64,000 nt of DNA, from contig NZ_NPKI01000046.1 in the NCBI RefSeq assembly GCF_002284565.1, positions 124,001 to 188,000 on the forward strand. Reading direction: 5' to 3'. The stretch is from Mesorhizobium mediterraneum. Lineage in GTDB: Bacteria; Pseudomonadota; Alphaproteobacteria; Rhizobiales; Rhizobiaceae. The position numbers and the translations under genes are program-made. Every line of letters begins with the position of its first letter. Positions within the stretch are counted from its first letter, which is position 1. The notes beneath the pieces are model-generated. The model saw only the letters and a program-made list of their open reading frames with translations, did not search any database and was not told the origin of the DNA. This document shows, piece by piece, positions 51,711 to 60,206 of the stretch.

Positions 51711-54700
51711 CTACTCGGCTGCGCCGCTCTCGGAAGCCAAGGTCGGGCCGGCTTCAGGCCGCCTGCGCCGGAATGTCCTGCGCAGAGCAACGTAGAAGAC
51801 CGGCGTCAGGAAGAGGCCGAACAATGTCACGCCCAGCATGCCGGAGAACACGGCCGTGCCGAGCGATTGGCGCATTTCCGCGCCAGGCCCGCTGGCGATC
51901 ACTAGCGGCACCACGCCCAGGATGAAGGCGAATGCCGTCATCAGGATCGGCCGCAGCCGCAGCCGGCAGGCCTCGACAGCCGCCTCGACGGCGTCAAGGC
52001 CACGCTCCTCACCTTGGCGCGCGAACTCGACGATCAGGATCGCGTTCTTCGCCGCCAGGCCGATGAGCACGATCAGCCCGATCTGCACGAGGATGTTGTT
52101 GTCGAGACCGCGGAAGGCGACGCCCAAGAGGGCGGCCAGCACGCTGAGCGGGACGATAAGCACGATCGCGAATGGCGTAATCCAGCTTTCGTATAGCGCG
52201 GCGAGCACCAGAAAGACGAACAGAACCGACAGGCCGAAGATGAACACCGCCGTGTTGCCGGTCTGCCGCTCCTGGAAGGCGAGTTCAGTCCATTCGAAGG
52301 AAGTGCCCTGCGGCAGCGATTCGGCTGCGATCCCCTCCATCAGGTCGAGCGCCGTGCCCGTGGCGACACCCGGCGCTGCATTGCCCTGAAGCGGCACGGA
52401 GACATACATGTTGTAGCGTTGGACGAGCGAGGGACCGGTGACGTCGCGGATCTCGACCAGTGTGCCGAGCGGCACCAGGTCGCCGGCCGCCGAGCGCACC
52501 TTCAGTTTCAATATGTCGTCGCGATCGATGCGGAAAGCCTGGTCGGCTTGCGCCCGCACTTGGTAGACGCGACCGAAAGCATTGAAATCGTTGACGTAGG
52601 CCGTGCCTAGATTGATCGACAGCGTCTCGAAGATGTTGGGGATCGGCACGTTCAGCATGCGCGCCTTGTCGCGGTCGATCGCCAGGAAGAATTGCGGGCT
52701 GGAGGCCGAGAAGGTGGTGAAGACGCCCATCAACCCGGGCGTCTGGTTGGCCTTGCCGGCGATTTCGTTGGCCAGCGCCAGAATCGGCCGCATGTCGGCG
52801 CTGTTGCGCTCCTGGAGCATCATCTTGAAACCGCCGGAGTTGCCGATGCCCCGCACTGGCGGCGGCGGCAGCGCGATGATGAAGGCCTCCTGGATGCTTT
52901 GCAGGCTGCCAAACAGCGTGCCGATGATCTTGTCGGAAGTATCGCCGCTCTCGAGCCGTTCCTCGAAGCTCTTGAATGGCGCGAAGATCACGCCGGAATT
53001 GCTGGCGTTGGTGAATGTCGCGCCGTTGAATCCTGCGAAGGCGACGGCGTTGGCGACACCCGGCGTCTCGCGGATGATATCCGACGCCTTCTGGATGATT
53101 GCGTCCGTTCGGGCGAGCGAAGAGCCCTCCGGCAATTGCACGACGACGATCGCATAACCCTGGTCCATGTTCGGGATGAAACCGCGCGGCACCGTCTGCA
53201 GCATGTGATAGGTCGCGTAGAGCAGGCCTGCGAAGACGAGCAGCATGGCGGCAAGCGCCAGAGTCGTGCCGACCAGTCTGTGCACCAGCCACGCATAGCC
53301 GTCCGCCACCCTGTCGAACCCGTTGTTGAATCCGTTCGCCAGAGCGCGGCCGAACCTTGCCAGGAAGAAGTTCGAATGTTCCTCGATGTGCGGCTTGAAA
53401 AGCACGCCAGCGAGAGCCGGCGAAAGCGTCAGCGAGTTGAATGCGGAGATCGCGGTGGAGACCGCGATGGTGATGGCGAACTGCAGGTAGAACTGGCCGG
53501 AAATCCCGGGAATGAAAGCCGCCGGAACGAAGACGGAGATCAGCACCAGCGAGATCGCGAGGACCGCGTTTCCCACTTCATCCATGGTCTTGTGCGCAGC
53601 GGCGCGCGGGGCGAGCCCCAGCCGGATGTTCCGCTCGATATTTTCCACAGCCACGATGGCGTCGTCGACAACGATGCCGACCGCCAGCACCAGCCCGAAC
53701 AGAGTGAGCATGTTGAGCGAGAAGCCGAAGGCGAGCAGCACGGCAAGCGTGCCGATCAGCGAGACCGGTATCGCCACGATCGGCACGATCGCCATGCGCC
53801 ACGACTGCAGGAACACTACGATGACGATCACCACCAGCAGGATCGCCTCGGCGATGGTGACATAGACCTCGTTGATAGATTCAGCGATGAACTCGGTCGG
53901 ATTGTAGATGATCTCGTAGGCCAGCCCTTTCGGGAAATCCTCCGAAAGCTCCGCGATGGTCTCCTGGATTTCTTCCGCCGAGGCCAAGGCATTGGTGCCC
54001 GGCCGCTGGAAGATGCCGAGCGCCACCGCCGCCTTGTTGTTGAGATAGGAATTGGTGACGTAGTCCCTGGCGCCGAGCTCTATGCGCGCCACGTCCTGCA
54101 GGGAGATCAAGCGGCCGTCCTCGGTCGACTTGACTATGACGTAGCGGAAGTCGCGCGCGTCTTCGAAGCGCCCTTGCGTGGTGACCGTATACTGGAAGGC
54201 CGAGCCGTCGCCAATCGGTGGCGCGCCGATCGAGCCGCCCGACACCTGGACGTTCTGGTCGCGCAGCGCCTGGACTACGTCGCCTGCGGTCATGCCGTAG
54301 GCGGACAGCTTTTCCGGGTCTAGCCAGACGCGCAGCGAATATTCGCGCTCGCCGAATATCTGCACGTCGCCGACGCCGTCCAGTCTCAGCAGGACGTCGC
54401 GCACGCGCGAACGCGCATAATTCGAGACGTAGAGCTGATCATATGTGTCGTCGGGCGACAGCATGTGGATGACCATCATCAGGTCGGGCGAACTTTTCGC
54501 CGTGGTGATGCCGAGCCGGCGCACCTCTTCCGGCAGGCGCGCTTCGGCGATCGAGACGCGGTTCTGGACCAGCACCTGCGCCGCGTCGAGATCGGTGCCG
54601 GGGCGGAAGGTGATGGTGAGCGACATCGAGCCTTCGCCGGAGGAATAGGACGACATGTAGAGCATGTGCTCGACGCCGTTGATTTCCTGTTCGATCGGCG

Positions 54701-54893
54701 TCGCCACGGTCGCGGCGACCGTCTCGGCGTCGGCGCCCGGATAGGAGGCGCGCACCACGATGGTCGGTGGCGCGATTTCGGGATATTGCGCGACCGGAAG
54801 CTGTGTATAGGCGATGCCGCCGACGAGCACGAGCACGATCGACAGCACCACCGCGAAGATCGGGCGGTTGACGAAGAAATGGGCGAAGTTCAT
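51711..54893 (-). CDS. RND efflux permease, HAE1 (AcrB/MexF) type
   Basis: A 1060-residue inner-membrane pump with 12 membrane segments in the standard two-repeat layout. The N-terminus MNFAHFFVNRPIFAVVLSIVLVLVGG and the proton-relay region FGLVLAVGIVVDDAIVAVENIER (two Asp in helix 4) are intact. The periplasmic loops carry the QRPGTNALASAEEIQETIAEL segment. It exports hydrophobic drugs, solvents or signals with the adaptor encoded just upstream. No outer membrane channel gene is in the window, so it would use a shared TolC-like protein. The start overlaps the adaptor stop by 4 bp. Confidence 0.95.
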   Translation of the reverse strand: MNFAHFFVNRPIFAVVLSIVLVLVGGIAYTQLPVAQYPEIAPPTIVVRASYPGADAETVAATVATPIEQEINGVEHMLYMSSYSSGEGSMSLTITFRPGTDLDAAQVLVQNRVSIAEARLPEEVRRLGITTAKSSPDLMMVIHMLSPDDTYDQLYVSNYARSRVRDVLLRLDGVGDVQIFGEREYSLRVWLDPEKLSAYGMTAGDVVQALRDQNVQVSGGSIGAPPIGDGSAFQYTVTTQGRFEDARDFRYVIVKSTEDGRLISLQDVARIELGARDYVTNSYLNNKAAVALGIFQRPGTNALASAEEIQETIAELSEDFPKGLAYEIIYNPTEFIAESINEVYVTIAEAILLVVIVIVVFLQSWRMAIVPIVAIPVSLIGTLAVLLAFGFSLNMLTLFGLVLAVGIVVDDAIVAVENIERNIRLGLAPRAAAHKTMDEVGNAVLAISLVLISVFVPAAFIPGISGQFYLQFAITIAVSTAISAFNSLTLSPALAGVLFKPHIEEHSNFFLARFGRALANGFNNGFDRVADGYAWLVHRLVGTTLALAAMLLVFAGLLYATYHMLQTVPRGFIPNMDQGYAIVVVQLPEGSSLARTDAIIQKASDIIRETPGVANAVAFAGFNGATFTNASNSGVIFAPFKSFEERLESGDTSDKIIGTLFGSLQSIQEAFIIALPPPPVRGIGNSGGFKMMLQERNSADMRPILALANEIAGKANQTPGLMGVFTTFSASSPQFFLAIDRDKARMLNVPIPNIFETLSINLGTAYVNDFNAFGRVYQVRAQADQAFRIDRDDILKLKVRSAAGDLVPLGTLVEIRDVTGPSLVQRYNMYVSVPLQGNAAPGVATGTALDLMEGIAAESLPQGTSFEWTELAFQERQTGNTAVFIFGLSVLFVFLVLAALYESWITPFAIVLIVPLSVLAALLGVAFRGLDNNILVQIGLIVLIGLAAKNAILIVEFARQGEERGLDAVEAAVEACRLRLRPILMTAFAFILGVVPLVIASGPGAEMRQSLGTAVFSGMLGVTLFGLFLTPVFYVALRRTFRRRRPEAGPTLASESGAAE

Positions 54894-56101
54894 TGCGTCT
54901 GCCCTTCGGCTTCAACCTTGGGCGGCAACGTGGTCATCTCGGACTTGACGGTGACGCCCGGCCGCACTCGCACCAGCCCGTTGATTACCACGGTCTCTTT
55001 GCCGGTGAGGCCCTCGCGGATAACGCGATAGCCGTCGATGCGCGGGCCGGTGCGGACCGGCTTGGCCGAGATCAGGCCTGCCTCGTCGACAACGAAGACG
55101 ATGCGGCGGTTCTGGTCGGCGCCGATCGCCTCATCAGGCAGAAGCACGCCCGGATGAGGCAGCGAGGCGGGCACGTTGATGCGGCCGAACATGCCCGGCT
55201 GCAGCACGCCGTCCTTGTTGTCGAAGCGCGCCCTGACCCGCATCGTGCCGGTAGCTTCGTCCAGACGGTTCTCGGCGAAGTCGAGCTTGCCCTTGAACGT
55301 CGCTTCATCACGGTCGGCGACACGGACGACAACATCGACGCCGCCGGCGCCCTCCTGCATGACGCCGCCGCGCTCGCGGGCGTCGCGCGCATAAGCGAAG
55401 TAGGACCGCTCATCGTTGTCGAAATAGAAGTCGATCGGGTCGATCGAGACGATGGTGGTCAGCACGGTCTGGTCGGCCTGCACCAGATTGCCCGGCGAGA
55501 CGAGCCGGCGGTTGACCCGGCCGGAAAACGGCGCCTTGATCTCGGTGAATTCGAGATCGAGACTTGCGTTTTCAAGTGCCGCCTCCGCGCCGTCCAGTTG
55601 CGCTTGGGCGGCGAGATATTCGCGGCGGCGGTCGTCCAGTGTCGAAACCGGTATGTTGCCTTCGCGCGACAGGGTCTCGGCGCGCTCGAACTGCATCTTG
55701 CTGAATTCGACCAGGGTCTTGGCCGAGTCGACCTGCGCCTGCGCCTGGTTCAGCGCCGCCTTGAACGGCCGCTGGTCGATGGTGAACAGGAGGTCGCCCT
55801 GCTTGACCAGCGTACCGTCCTGGAAATGGACCTGGTCGAGATAGCCGCCGACGCGGGAGCGCAGCGAAACCTGGTCGACGGCTTCGAAACGGCCGACGAA
55901 CTCATCGTCCTCGACGATATCGCGCACCACCGGCTTGGCTACCGTGACGACGGGCGCGGGAGGCGCTTCCTGCGCCTGTGCGGCCGGGGTCGCGAGCAAG
56001 CCAATCGCCGCGAAGGCCGCGGCGGCGAGCCATTTTGCAGGGACGTTTCTGCTGGAGGGGGCGGCCAGAGAATCGTGGCGGAGGCATGCAGTGTGAACCA
56101 T
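54890..56101 (-). CDS. RND efflux periplasmic adaptor (membrane fusion protein)
   Basis: A 403-residue adaptor. After an N-terminal signal (residues about 1-45; VPAKWLAAAAFAAIGLLATPAAQA) comes the lipoyl/barrel-sandwich (VGRFEAVDQVSLRSRVGGYLDQVHFQDGTLVKQGDLLFTIDQRPF), then a coiled hairpin (QAQAQVDSAKTLVEFSKMQFERAETLSREGNIPVSTLDDRRREYLAAQAQLDGAEAALE) and a beta-barrel. AGGGG before the ATG at 56101 decides the start against an upstream frame. It pairs with the permease. No adjacent regulator gene is present. Confidence 0.93.
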   Translation of the reverse strand: MVHTACLRHDSLAAPSSRNVPAKWLAAAAFAAIGLLATPAAQAQEAPPAPVVTVAKPVVRDIVEDDEFVGRFEAVDQVSLRSRVGGYLDQVHFQDGTLVKQGDLLFTIDQRPFKAALNQAQAQVDSAKTLVEFSKMQFERAETLSREGNIPVSTLDDRRREYLAAQAQLDGAEAALENASLDLEFTEIKAPFSGRVNRRLVSPGNLVQADQTVLTTIVSIDPIDFYFDNDERSYFAYARDARERGGVMQEGAGGVDVVVRVADRDEATFKGKLDFAENRLDEATGTMRVRARFDNKDGVLQPGMFGRINVPASLPHPGVLLPDEAIGADQNRRIVFVVDEAGLISAKPVRTGPRIDGYRVIREGLTGKETVVINGLVRVRPGVTVKSEMTTLPPKVEAEGQTQ

Positions 56102-56433
56102 GGTTACCCCTCGTAATCGGCCCTTCATGCGAAGTCGTAACATCTAGGCAGCGGGTGTGCCGCACAAATCAATTTTTTGAACTGACCACCAAACTTACAT
56201 ACTTCTTCACAAGTAGATGCATCGATCTCTGCCAACGTCATGGCGTTCCAGTGAAACTGGTTCGGTTTGTCCGTCAATTTCTCCTTCTCGTCGAAAGCAC
56301 TGGACGCAGACCCAACTCAAGAATTCTGGCTTTGAAAGACCTCCCTGCAGTGCGTGCGGTGATCGGCCGCAACGACGTGCGAATAGGCGGGTTTTTGGGA
56401 ATCCCTCACGATTCCGTCACATCACAGAATGCT
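56102..56433. other. Intergenic region with the second diverged repeat
   Basis: 332 bp between the adaptor gene and the orphan protein gene. It holds the diverged segment at 56269-56395 and no supported gene. On the minus strand an open frame over it is not conserved in the other copy. Confidence 0.5.
56269..56395 (+). repeat. Diverged repeat, copy B
   Basis: Collinear with 22210-22330 (blocks around TCCGTCAATTTCTCCTTCTC, TCTGGCTTTGAAAGACCT, and TGATCGGCCGCAACGACGTG). It lies at the 3' edge of the YcaO-TfuA operon. This copy lacks the long matching frame expected of an intact transposase. Confidence 0.5.
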
Positions 56434-57006
56434 CTAGTCGTTCAGCTTTCCGCCACGGTGTCCCATCGTCATCTTGGATGCGTACATCGTCGGTGAGCGC
56501 TTGCCTGGAAGGTTCGCCTCGAGGACGATCTGTTCGACAAAGCCCTGGTTCACTTCGAATTCCACGCATTGGTCGAGTTTGTCGACAATCCACAGCTTAT
56601 ATTTTTCTTTAGTGTCGAGATCCTCCTTCAGATTATAACCGCAGTCGTCCGTAGGGACGCTTCGAGGGTTGGCAGGTATAAGCATAAGTTTCGGCTTTGG
56701 GAGATCGTAGCAGTGTCCTTCATAAGAATACCCAACAATAATCCCACACGATATTGGATTATCGTTGTCCCACGTTGCCGCGTAGATAAATACTGTCCCG
56801 ATCTTCGATTTTGTGTCGATGACAACTAAATCTGATTTTGATGCAGCAGTCTTTATCCTAATCTTTTTATCTGCACTTTCAATATTATTTGCATCTGCAA
56901 ATTTGAATTGTTCGCTTTGCGGCGTTATACCATAAAGGCGTACCTGTGTTGCGTTGTAGGCACCCTTGGGAAACGTCAGTGTCGGTCGGTGATAGTCGTC
57001 GCTCAT
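56434..57006 (-). CDS. Orphan 190-residue protein at the end of the YcaO-TfuA operon (unknown function)
   Basis: I do not recognise a family. The protein starts MSDDYHRPTLTFPKGAYNAT. It has four cysteines (87, 99, 122 and 147), two in Cys-Gly pairs (ISCGII, DDCGYN), and many Lys, Asp and aromatic residues. No signal peptide or membrane segment is seen. The start at 57006 has GGAGCGAGGAAA just before the ATG. Its base composition is clearly more AT-rich than neighbours, suggesting separate origin. It is the last gene of the operon with a metalloprotease, TfuA, YcaO and a regulator. It could be the substrate of YcaO-TfuA or of the protease (inference only). Confidence 0.6.
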   Translation of the reverse strand: MSDDYHRPTLTFPKGAYNATQVRLYGITPQSEQFKFADANNIESADKKIRIKTAASKSDLVVIDTKSKIGTVFIYAATWDNDNPISCGIIVGYSYEGHCYDLPKPKLMLIPANPRSVPTDDCGYNLKEDLDTKEKYKLWIVDKLDQCVEFEVNQGFVEQIVLEANLPGKRSPTMYASKMTMGHRGGKLND

Positions 57007-57039
57007 TTTCCTCGCTCCTTTTTGTTGCAATCGATCAGT

Positions 57040-58221
57040 TCATAGAATCTCTCGCCATCTGAAGTTTTCTTCAAACTTTTCCGCAAGCGCGGGCGCCACC
57101 CGGTCGCTGACATCGACCAGCGTGGCAGCGGCATTCTCGAAGGTCAGGTCATCCGCATCGAGGCGTGGCCACGCCTGCGCAAGGGCGAGAGCCACCTCGT
57201 CCCTTGCTCTGATCAGCATGCTCTTGAACATGAAGGGCCGAGCGCGAAAGGCGCGGGACGTGAAATCCGAGATGCGCTGCATGTCGGACTGGTCGACATC
57301 CTTGATATCGATCCCCAGCAGCCGCTCGTCGGCCAACCCCTCGTGCACCAGTGCCGCGTGGTAGACGTCGACGATCGTGTCGAACACAGCCCCAGTGAAC
57401 GGCCGTGACCTGTCATGGATTTCCGCCGTCAGCTCCGACATGCGGCGTGCGTTGCTGGCGAGGCGGATCTGCCGATCGCCAGTGAGCTCGGCAATCCGGT
57501 TCAATTCATTGAGAACAAGCAGGTTGCCATCGCAGTGCCGCAGCAGCCGGTCCATGCCGCTGTCGAAATTCAGGAAGGACAAGAGCGAGACCAGATCCGA
57601 GCTGGCCTCGTGGAACGGTCCGAAATCGCCTTGGGTCAGGCCGCCTGCTGGTGTCCCGAACAGCGAAAACAAGATGGCGTGGCCGACCTCATGTGCGATC
57701 ACATCGAAGTTGAGCGCATAGGGATAGTTGCCTCCGTCGATGCCGCGCTCGCGGCCGAGTTCCAGATAGCCATAGCCCGATTGCGCATTCTCCCAGTCGA
57801 CGAAGGGGATGATTTCGAGCCGCTCGTACGTCTCGGCAAAATACCAGACAATCGGTTTGCCGAGGTAGCTTTCCCAGATATCCAGCACGCGGCTGACCGA
57901 GGCGAAAGCGTGCGCAGAAAGGAACTGCCGCGATGTCAGGGAAAGCTGATCGAAATGGCCGTCAAAGCCAGCCTCTGCAGGCGGAAAGATTTCGCCGACA
58001 AACGGTGGCAGATAAGGGTAGTCGTAAGGCTCCTTGTCGAGGAGCGAATCGCGAACGTAGATGCGGTGATCTTCCGGGCCGGAGCGGATCAGATCGGGTG
58101 GAGTAGAAATCCATACTGTTTCGGGTGTTGCGTAACCCGAAAGGTGAGGGACCTGCGGGTATACCAGGAACCGTGTTCCCAGCAACGCATCTTGCGCAAC
58201 GACACGATCGACCGCGTCCAA
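57040..58221 (-). CDS. Gluzincin-type zinc metalloprotease-like protein
   Basis: A 393-residue protein. A zinc site is visible: His177-Glu178-x-x-His181 in DVIAHEVGHAILFSLFG, with a third ligand in PFHEASSDLVSLLSFL (Glu205). The H-E-x-x-H plus downstream E-x-x-x-D pattern is that of thermolysin-like (M4/gluzincin) peptidases, though no signal or pro-peptide is seen and the rest does not match a standard family. The start is a TTG with GGGAG about 8 bases upstream. It sits between tfuA and the orphan protein in the operon, so processing of a modified precursor is the natural hypothesis. Substrate and true activity are unknown. Confidence 0.75.
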   Translation of the reverse strand: MDAVDRVVAQDALLGTRFLVYPQVPHLSGYATPETVWISTPPDLIRSGPEDHRIYVRDSLLDKEPYDYPYLPPFVGEIFPPAEAGFDGHFDQLSLTSRQFLSAHAFASVSRVLDIWESYLGKPIVWYFAETYERLEIIPFVDWENAQSGYGYLELGRERGIDGGNYPYALNFDVIAHEVGHAILFSLFGTPAGGLTQGDFGPFHEASSDLVSLLSFLNFDSGMDRLLRHCDGNLLVLNELNRIAELTGDRQIRLASNARRMSELTAEIHDRSRPFTGAVFDTIVDVYHAALVHEGLADERLLGIDIKDVDQSDMQRISDFTSRAFRARPFMFKSMLIRARDEVALALAQAWPRLDADDLTFENAAATLVDVSDRVAPALAEKFEENFRWREIL

Positions 58222-58300
58222 TTGCTTGGCTCCCTCTCACGCTACCACGCTATCACGGCGCTTACGTTGCGTAAATCGTGAGCCGCCAAGAGGTCAGGGC

Positions 58301-59023
58301 CTACAGCGCCAGCCCCGCATCATCCATATCCTTGGAGAAGGCCGAGGTTAGCTGCAATTCCGGCATGGGCTGCGCTTTCTCAAATGCTCGCTCCCGCAGA
58401 AGTTCGAGTGCCCGCAGGGCATCTTGCTTTTTTTGCTGGACGAAAGCCGCGCCGAGCTCCCTGCACAAATTCTCGACGTCGTCCTTGCCGTCGTGTGCAT
58501 CCCGGACCATCCGTGCCAGGGTGCGCTCGCGAAAGTTGACGGCCTGTGCCGCACCCTCGAGCCTCGCCTGCTGTTCGGGTGAAATCACGCCGCGCCGGCA
58601 AGCAGCGCGAAGGGTCCGGCGCAGGTCAATCAGCGCATGCGTCAATTGAGCGAAATTCACCTCGGCCGGTCCATGCAATACCGCTACTGCGTCGTCGGGT
58701 GCAAAGGCGAAGCGGCGATACCATCGGTAGATAAGTCCGACGCCTTGCATATGGGGGAACAGCTCGGCTGCTCGAAGGGCACCCATGCTGGCCGCGCCGA
58801 CGACATGAATGCCGCGGCTGAGGGCCCACAGGATTTCCTTGTGCCGAACCGCCGGCTCGGCCTGAAAACCGCCGTCGATGATGAGGATCGCACTCGGGTC
58901 GAAACGCTGCACGGCCGAAACGATCGAGCCTTGCACGGCCGGGGGAAGGCAGACCGCTTCGACGACGTTCAACGCGTCGGCATGGGACAGGGTAGGGCCG
59001 GTGAAGACTAGTTTCGGGCGCAT
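58301..59023 (-). CDS. tfuA: TfuA-like protein
   Basis: A 240-residue TfuA-core protein. The signature is visible from residue 6 to about 105: FTGPTLSHADALNVVEAVCL, ILIIDGGFQAEPAVRHKEILWALSRGIHVVGAASMGALRAAELFPHMQGVGLIYRWY. A helical C-terminal part ends EKAQPMPELQLTSAF. TfuA works with YcaO in trifolitoxin-type and thioamide-forming systems; in methanogens the pair makes thioglycine in McrA. The AGGGATAG ribosome binding site lies at the end of the ycaO gene, 5 bp upstream. Confidence 0.92.
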   Translation of the reverse strand: MRPKLVFTGPTLSHADALNVVEAVCLPPAVQGSIVSAVQRFDPSAILIIDGGFQAEPAVRHKEILWALSRGIHVVGAASMGALRAAELFPHMQGVGLIYRWYRRFAFAPDDAVAVLHGPAEVNFAQLTHALIDLRRTLRAACRRGVISPEQQARLEGAAQAVNFRERTLARMVRDAHDGKDDVENLCRELGAAFVQQKKQDALRALELLRERAFEKAQPMPELQLTSAFSKDMDDAGLAL

Positions 59024-59028
59024 GGTCT

Positions 59029-60183
59029 CTATCCCTGCAAGAGCGGCTGCAAGGCAGGGATGACGATCCTGACAACCGACAGGGCGTCGAGGGGTTTCGT
59101 TATCACCCGGACCAGGTGAACTGCATCGAACCCTCTCTCTTCGAGAATTGCCAGGAGGACCGACAGCCGGTCCGACGCCGTATTGAACTTCTGCTCGGCG
59201 AGCGCACGGAAATCCACGCTGCGCGGGCCGTCGCGGAGGAGCCGGCGATGCGCTGCGATCATCTGCCGATCGGGGTATTTCGGATAGAACGCGCGCGTCA
59301 GGTCATCGCGCGCGCCCGAGATCGCCGCCAGACGGGCCTGGGCCGCTTCGTAGATGGCGTGCGCCGCCGCGCCGGCGGGACTGAAACCGGCAGCCGAACC
59401 ATCAGCCGGATGATCCAGAAGGACCGTTTCCGTCGGTTCGTCTTCCAGCAGATGACACCACACCACCGGTATGCCCAACGGCGACAGAGCTTGCCAAAGG
59501 CCGACCAGCACGTTTTTGGCCGCCAAAGTCTCCAGGAGATCGCGGAGCGACGGATCATCGATCGTCTCGGGATCGATGCGTTGACGGTGGAAAAAACCGT
59601 GGGTCCGGTATGCCGTGGCGATCGCGTCGCGTTCGATGCATTCGAGCATGCCATGAACGATGGCATCCGGCTCCTCGAAGCCTGCGGCCAGACCGCTCGT
59701 CGATGCCGCGAAAATGCCGTCGTGGGGCAGTGACGGCAGCACATATGCGGTGTGCACGAGCTCGAACGGGACCAGGTCGCGGCTGCCGGTGAGAAGATTG
59801 TCGGCGGCTACCCACGCCGTCTCCCTGCCGCGCCATCCGGGCGCGGTGCCGTCCTGGAGATGGCTTTCGAAACGATCGGGCGGGATGCCCAATTGATCGG
59901 CGCAGCCGACGACTGTGTTGAAATTCGCCACCTGCTCTGCAAAGAAGCTCTCAGCCGATTCCAGCATGGCCGATATGGCGGCTTGCGCCAGGGTGGCGCC
60001 TTTGCCTTGCGCGACTGCGTTGGAGAGCGAGAAAGGCCTTGTCACCTGCACGACGGGGATGCCGAGCTGGTCGAGCCCGGTAATGTCTGCGATCCGCGTG
60101 ATGCCCAGGGCTTCGCGCATCTTTATCAACCGCGCCAGCGCCTCGTCGGGCGGCGGACCCAGGCGTTCATATCGTTCCAGCAT
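59029..60183 (-). CDS. YcaO-family ATP-dependent peptide-modifying enzyme
   Basis: A 384-residue YcaO protein. ATP/Mg ligand positions are visible: ATLAQAAISAMLESAESF (Glu75 and Glu78 side), STSGLAAG (161-168), and HGMLECIERDAIATAYR (E181-x2-E184-R185). A C-terminal RDDLTRAFYPKY-type region follows, and the chain ends VRIVIPALQPLLQG without a Pro-rich azoline-type tail. YcaO activates a backbone amide by phosphorylation; with TfuA it typically makes thioamides. It lies 23 bp after the regulator gene and 5 bp before tfuA, so all are co-transcribed. No gene for a RiPP-recognition partner is nearby. Confidence 0.93.
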   Translation of the reverse strand: MLERYERLGPPPDEALARLIKMREALGITRIADITGLDQLGIPVVQVTRPFSLSNAVAQGKGATLAQAAISAMLESAESFFAEQVANFNTVVGCADQLGIPPDRFESHLQDGTAPGWRGRETAWVAADNLLTGSRDLVPFELVHTAYVLPSLPHDGIFAASTSGLAAGFEEPDAIVHGMLECIERDAIATAYRTHGFFHRQRIDPETIDDPSLRDLLETLAAKNVLVGLWQALSPLGIPVVWCHLLEDEPTETVLLDHPADGSAAGFSPAGAAAHAIYEAAQARLAAISGARDDLTRAFYPKYPDRQMIAAHRRLLRDGPRSVDFRALAEQKFNTASDRLSVLLAILEERGFDAVHLVRVITKPLDALSVVRIVIPALQPLLQG

Positions 60184-60206
60184 CGCGGATGCCCTTGCAG
60201 GGCCGG

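Noticed and set aside
52692..54323. A 543-codon plus-strand frame across the efflux permease
   Set aside because: It is antisense to the conserved RND permease and has no family pattern.
58222..58300. Search for a RiPP precursor peptide between tfuA and the metalloprotease gene
   Set aside because: The 79-bp gap holds no plausible small ORF with a ribosome site; the gaps of 23, 5 and 33 bp elsewhere in the operon are too short.
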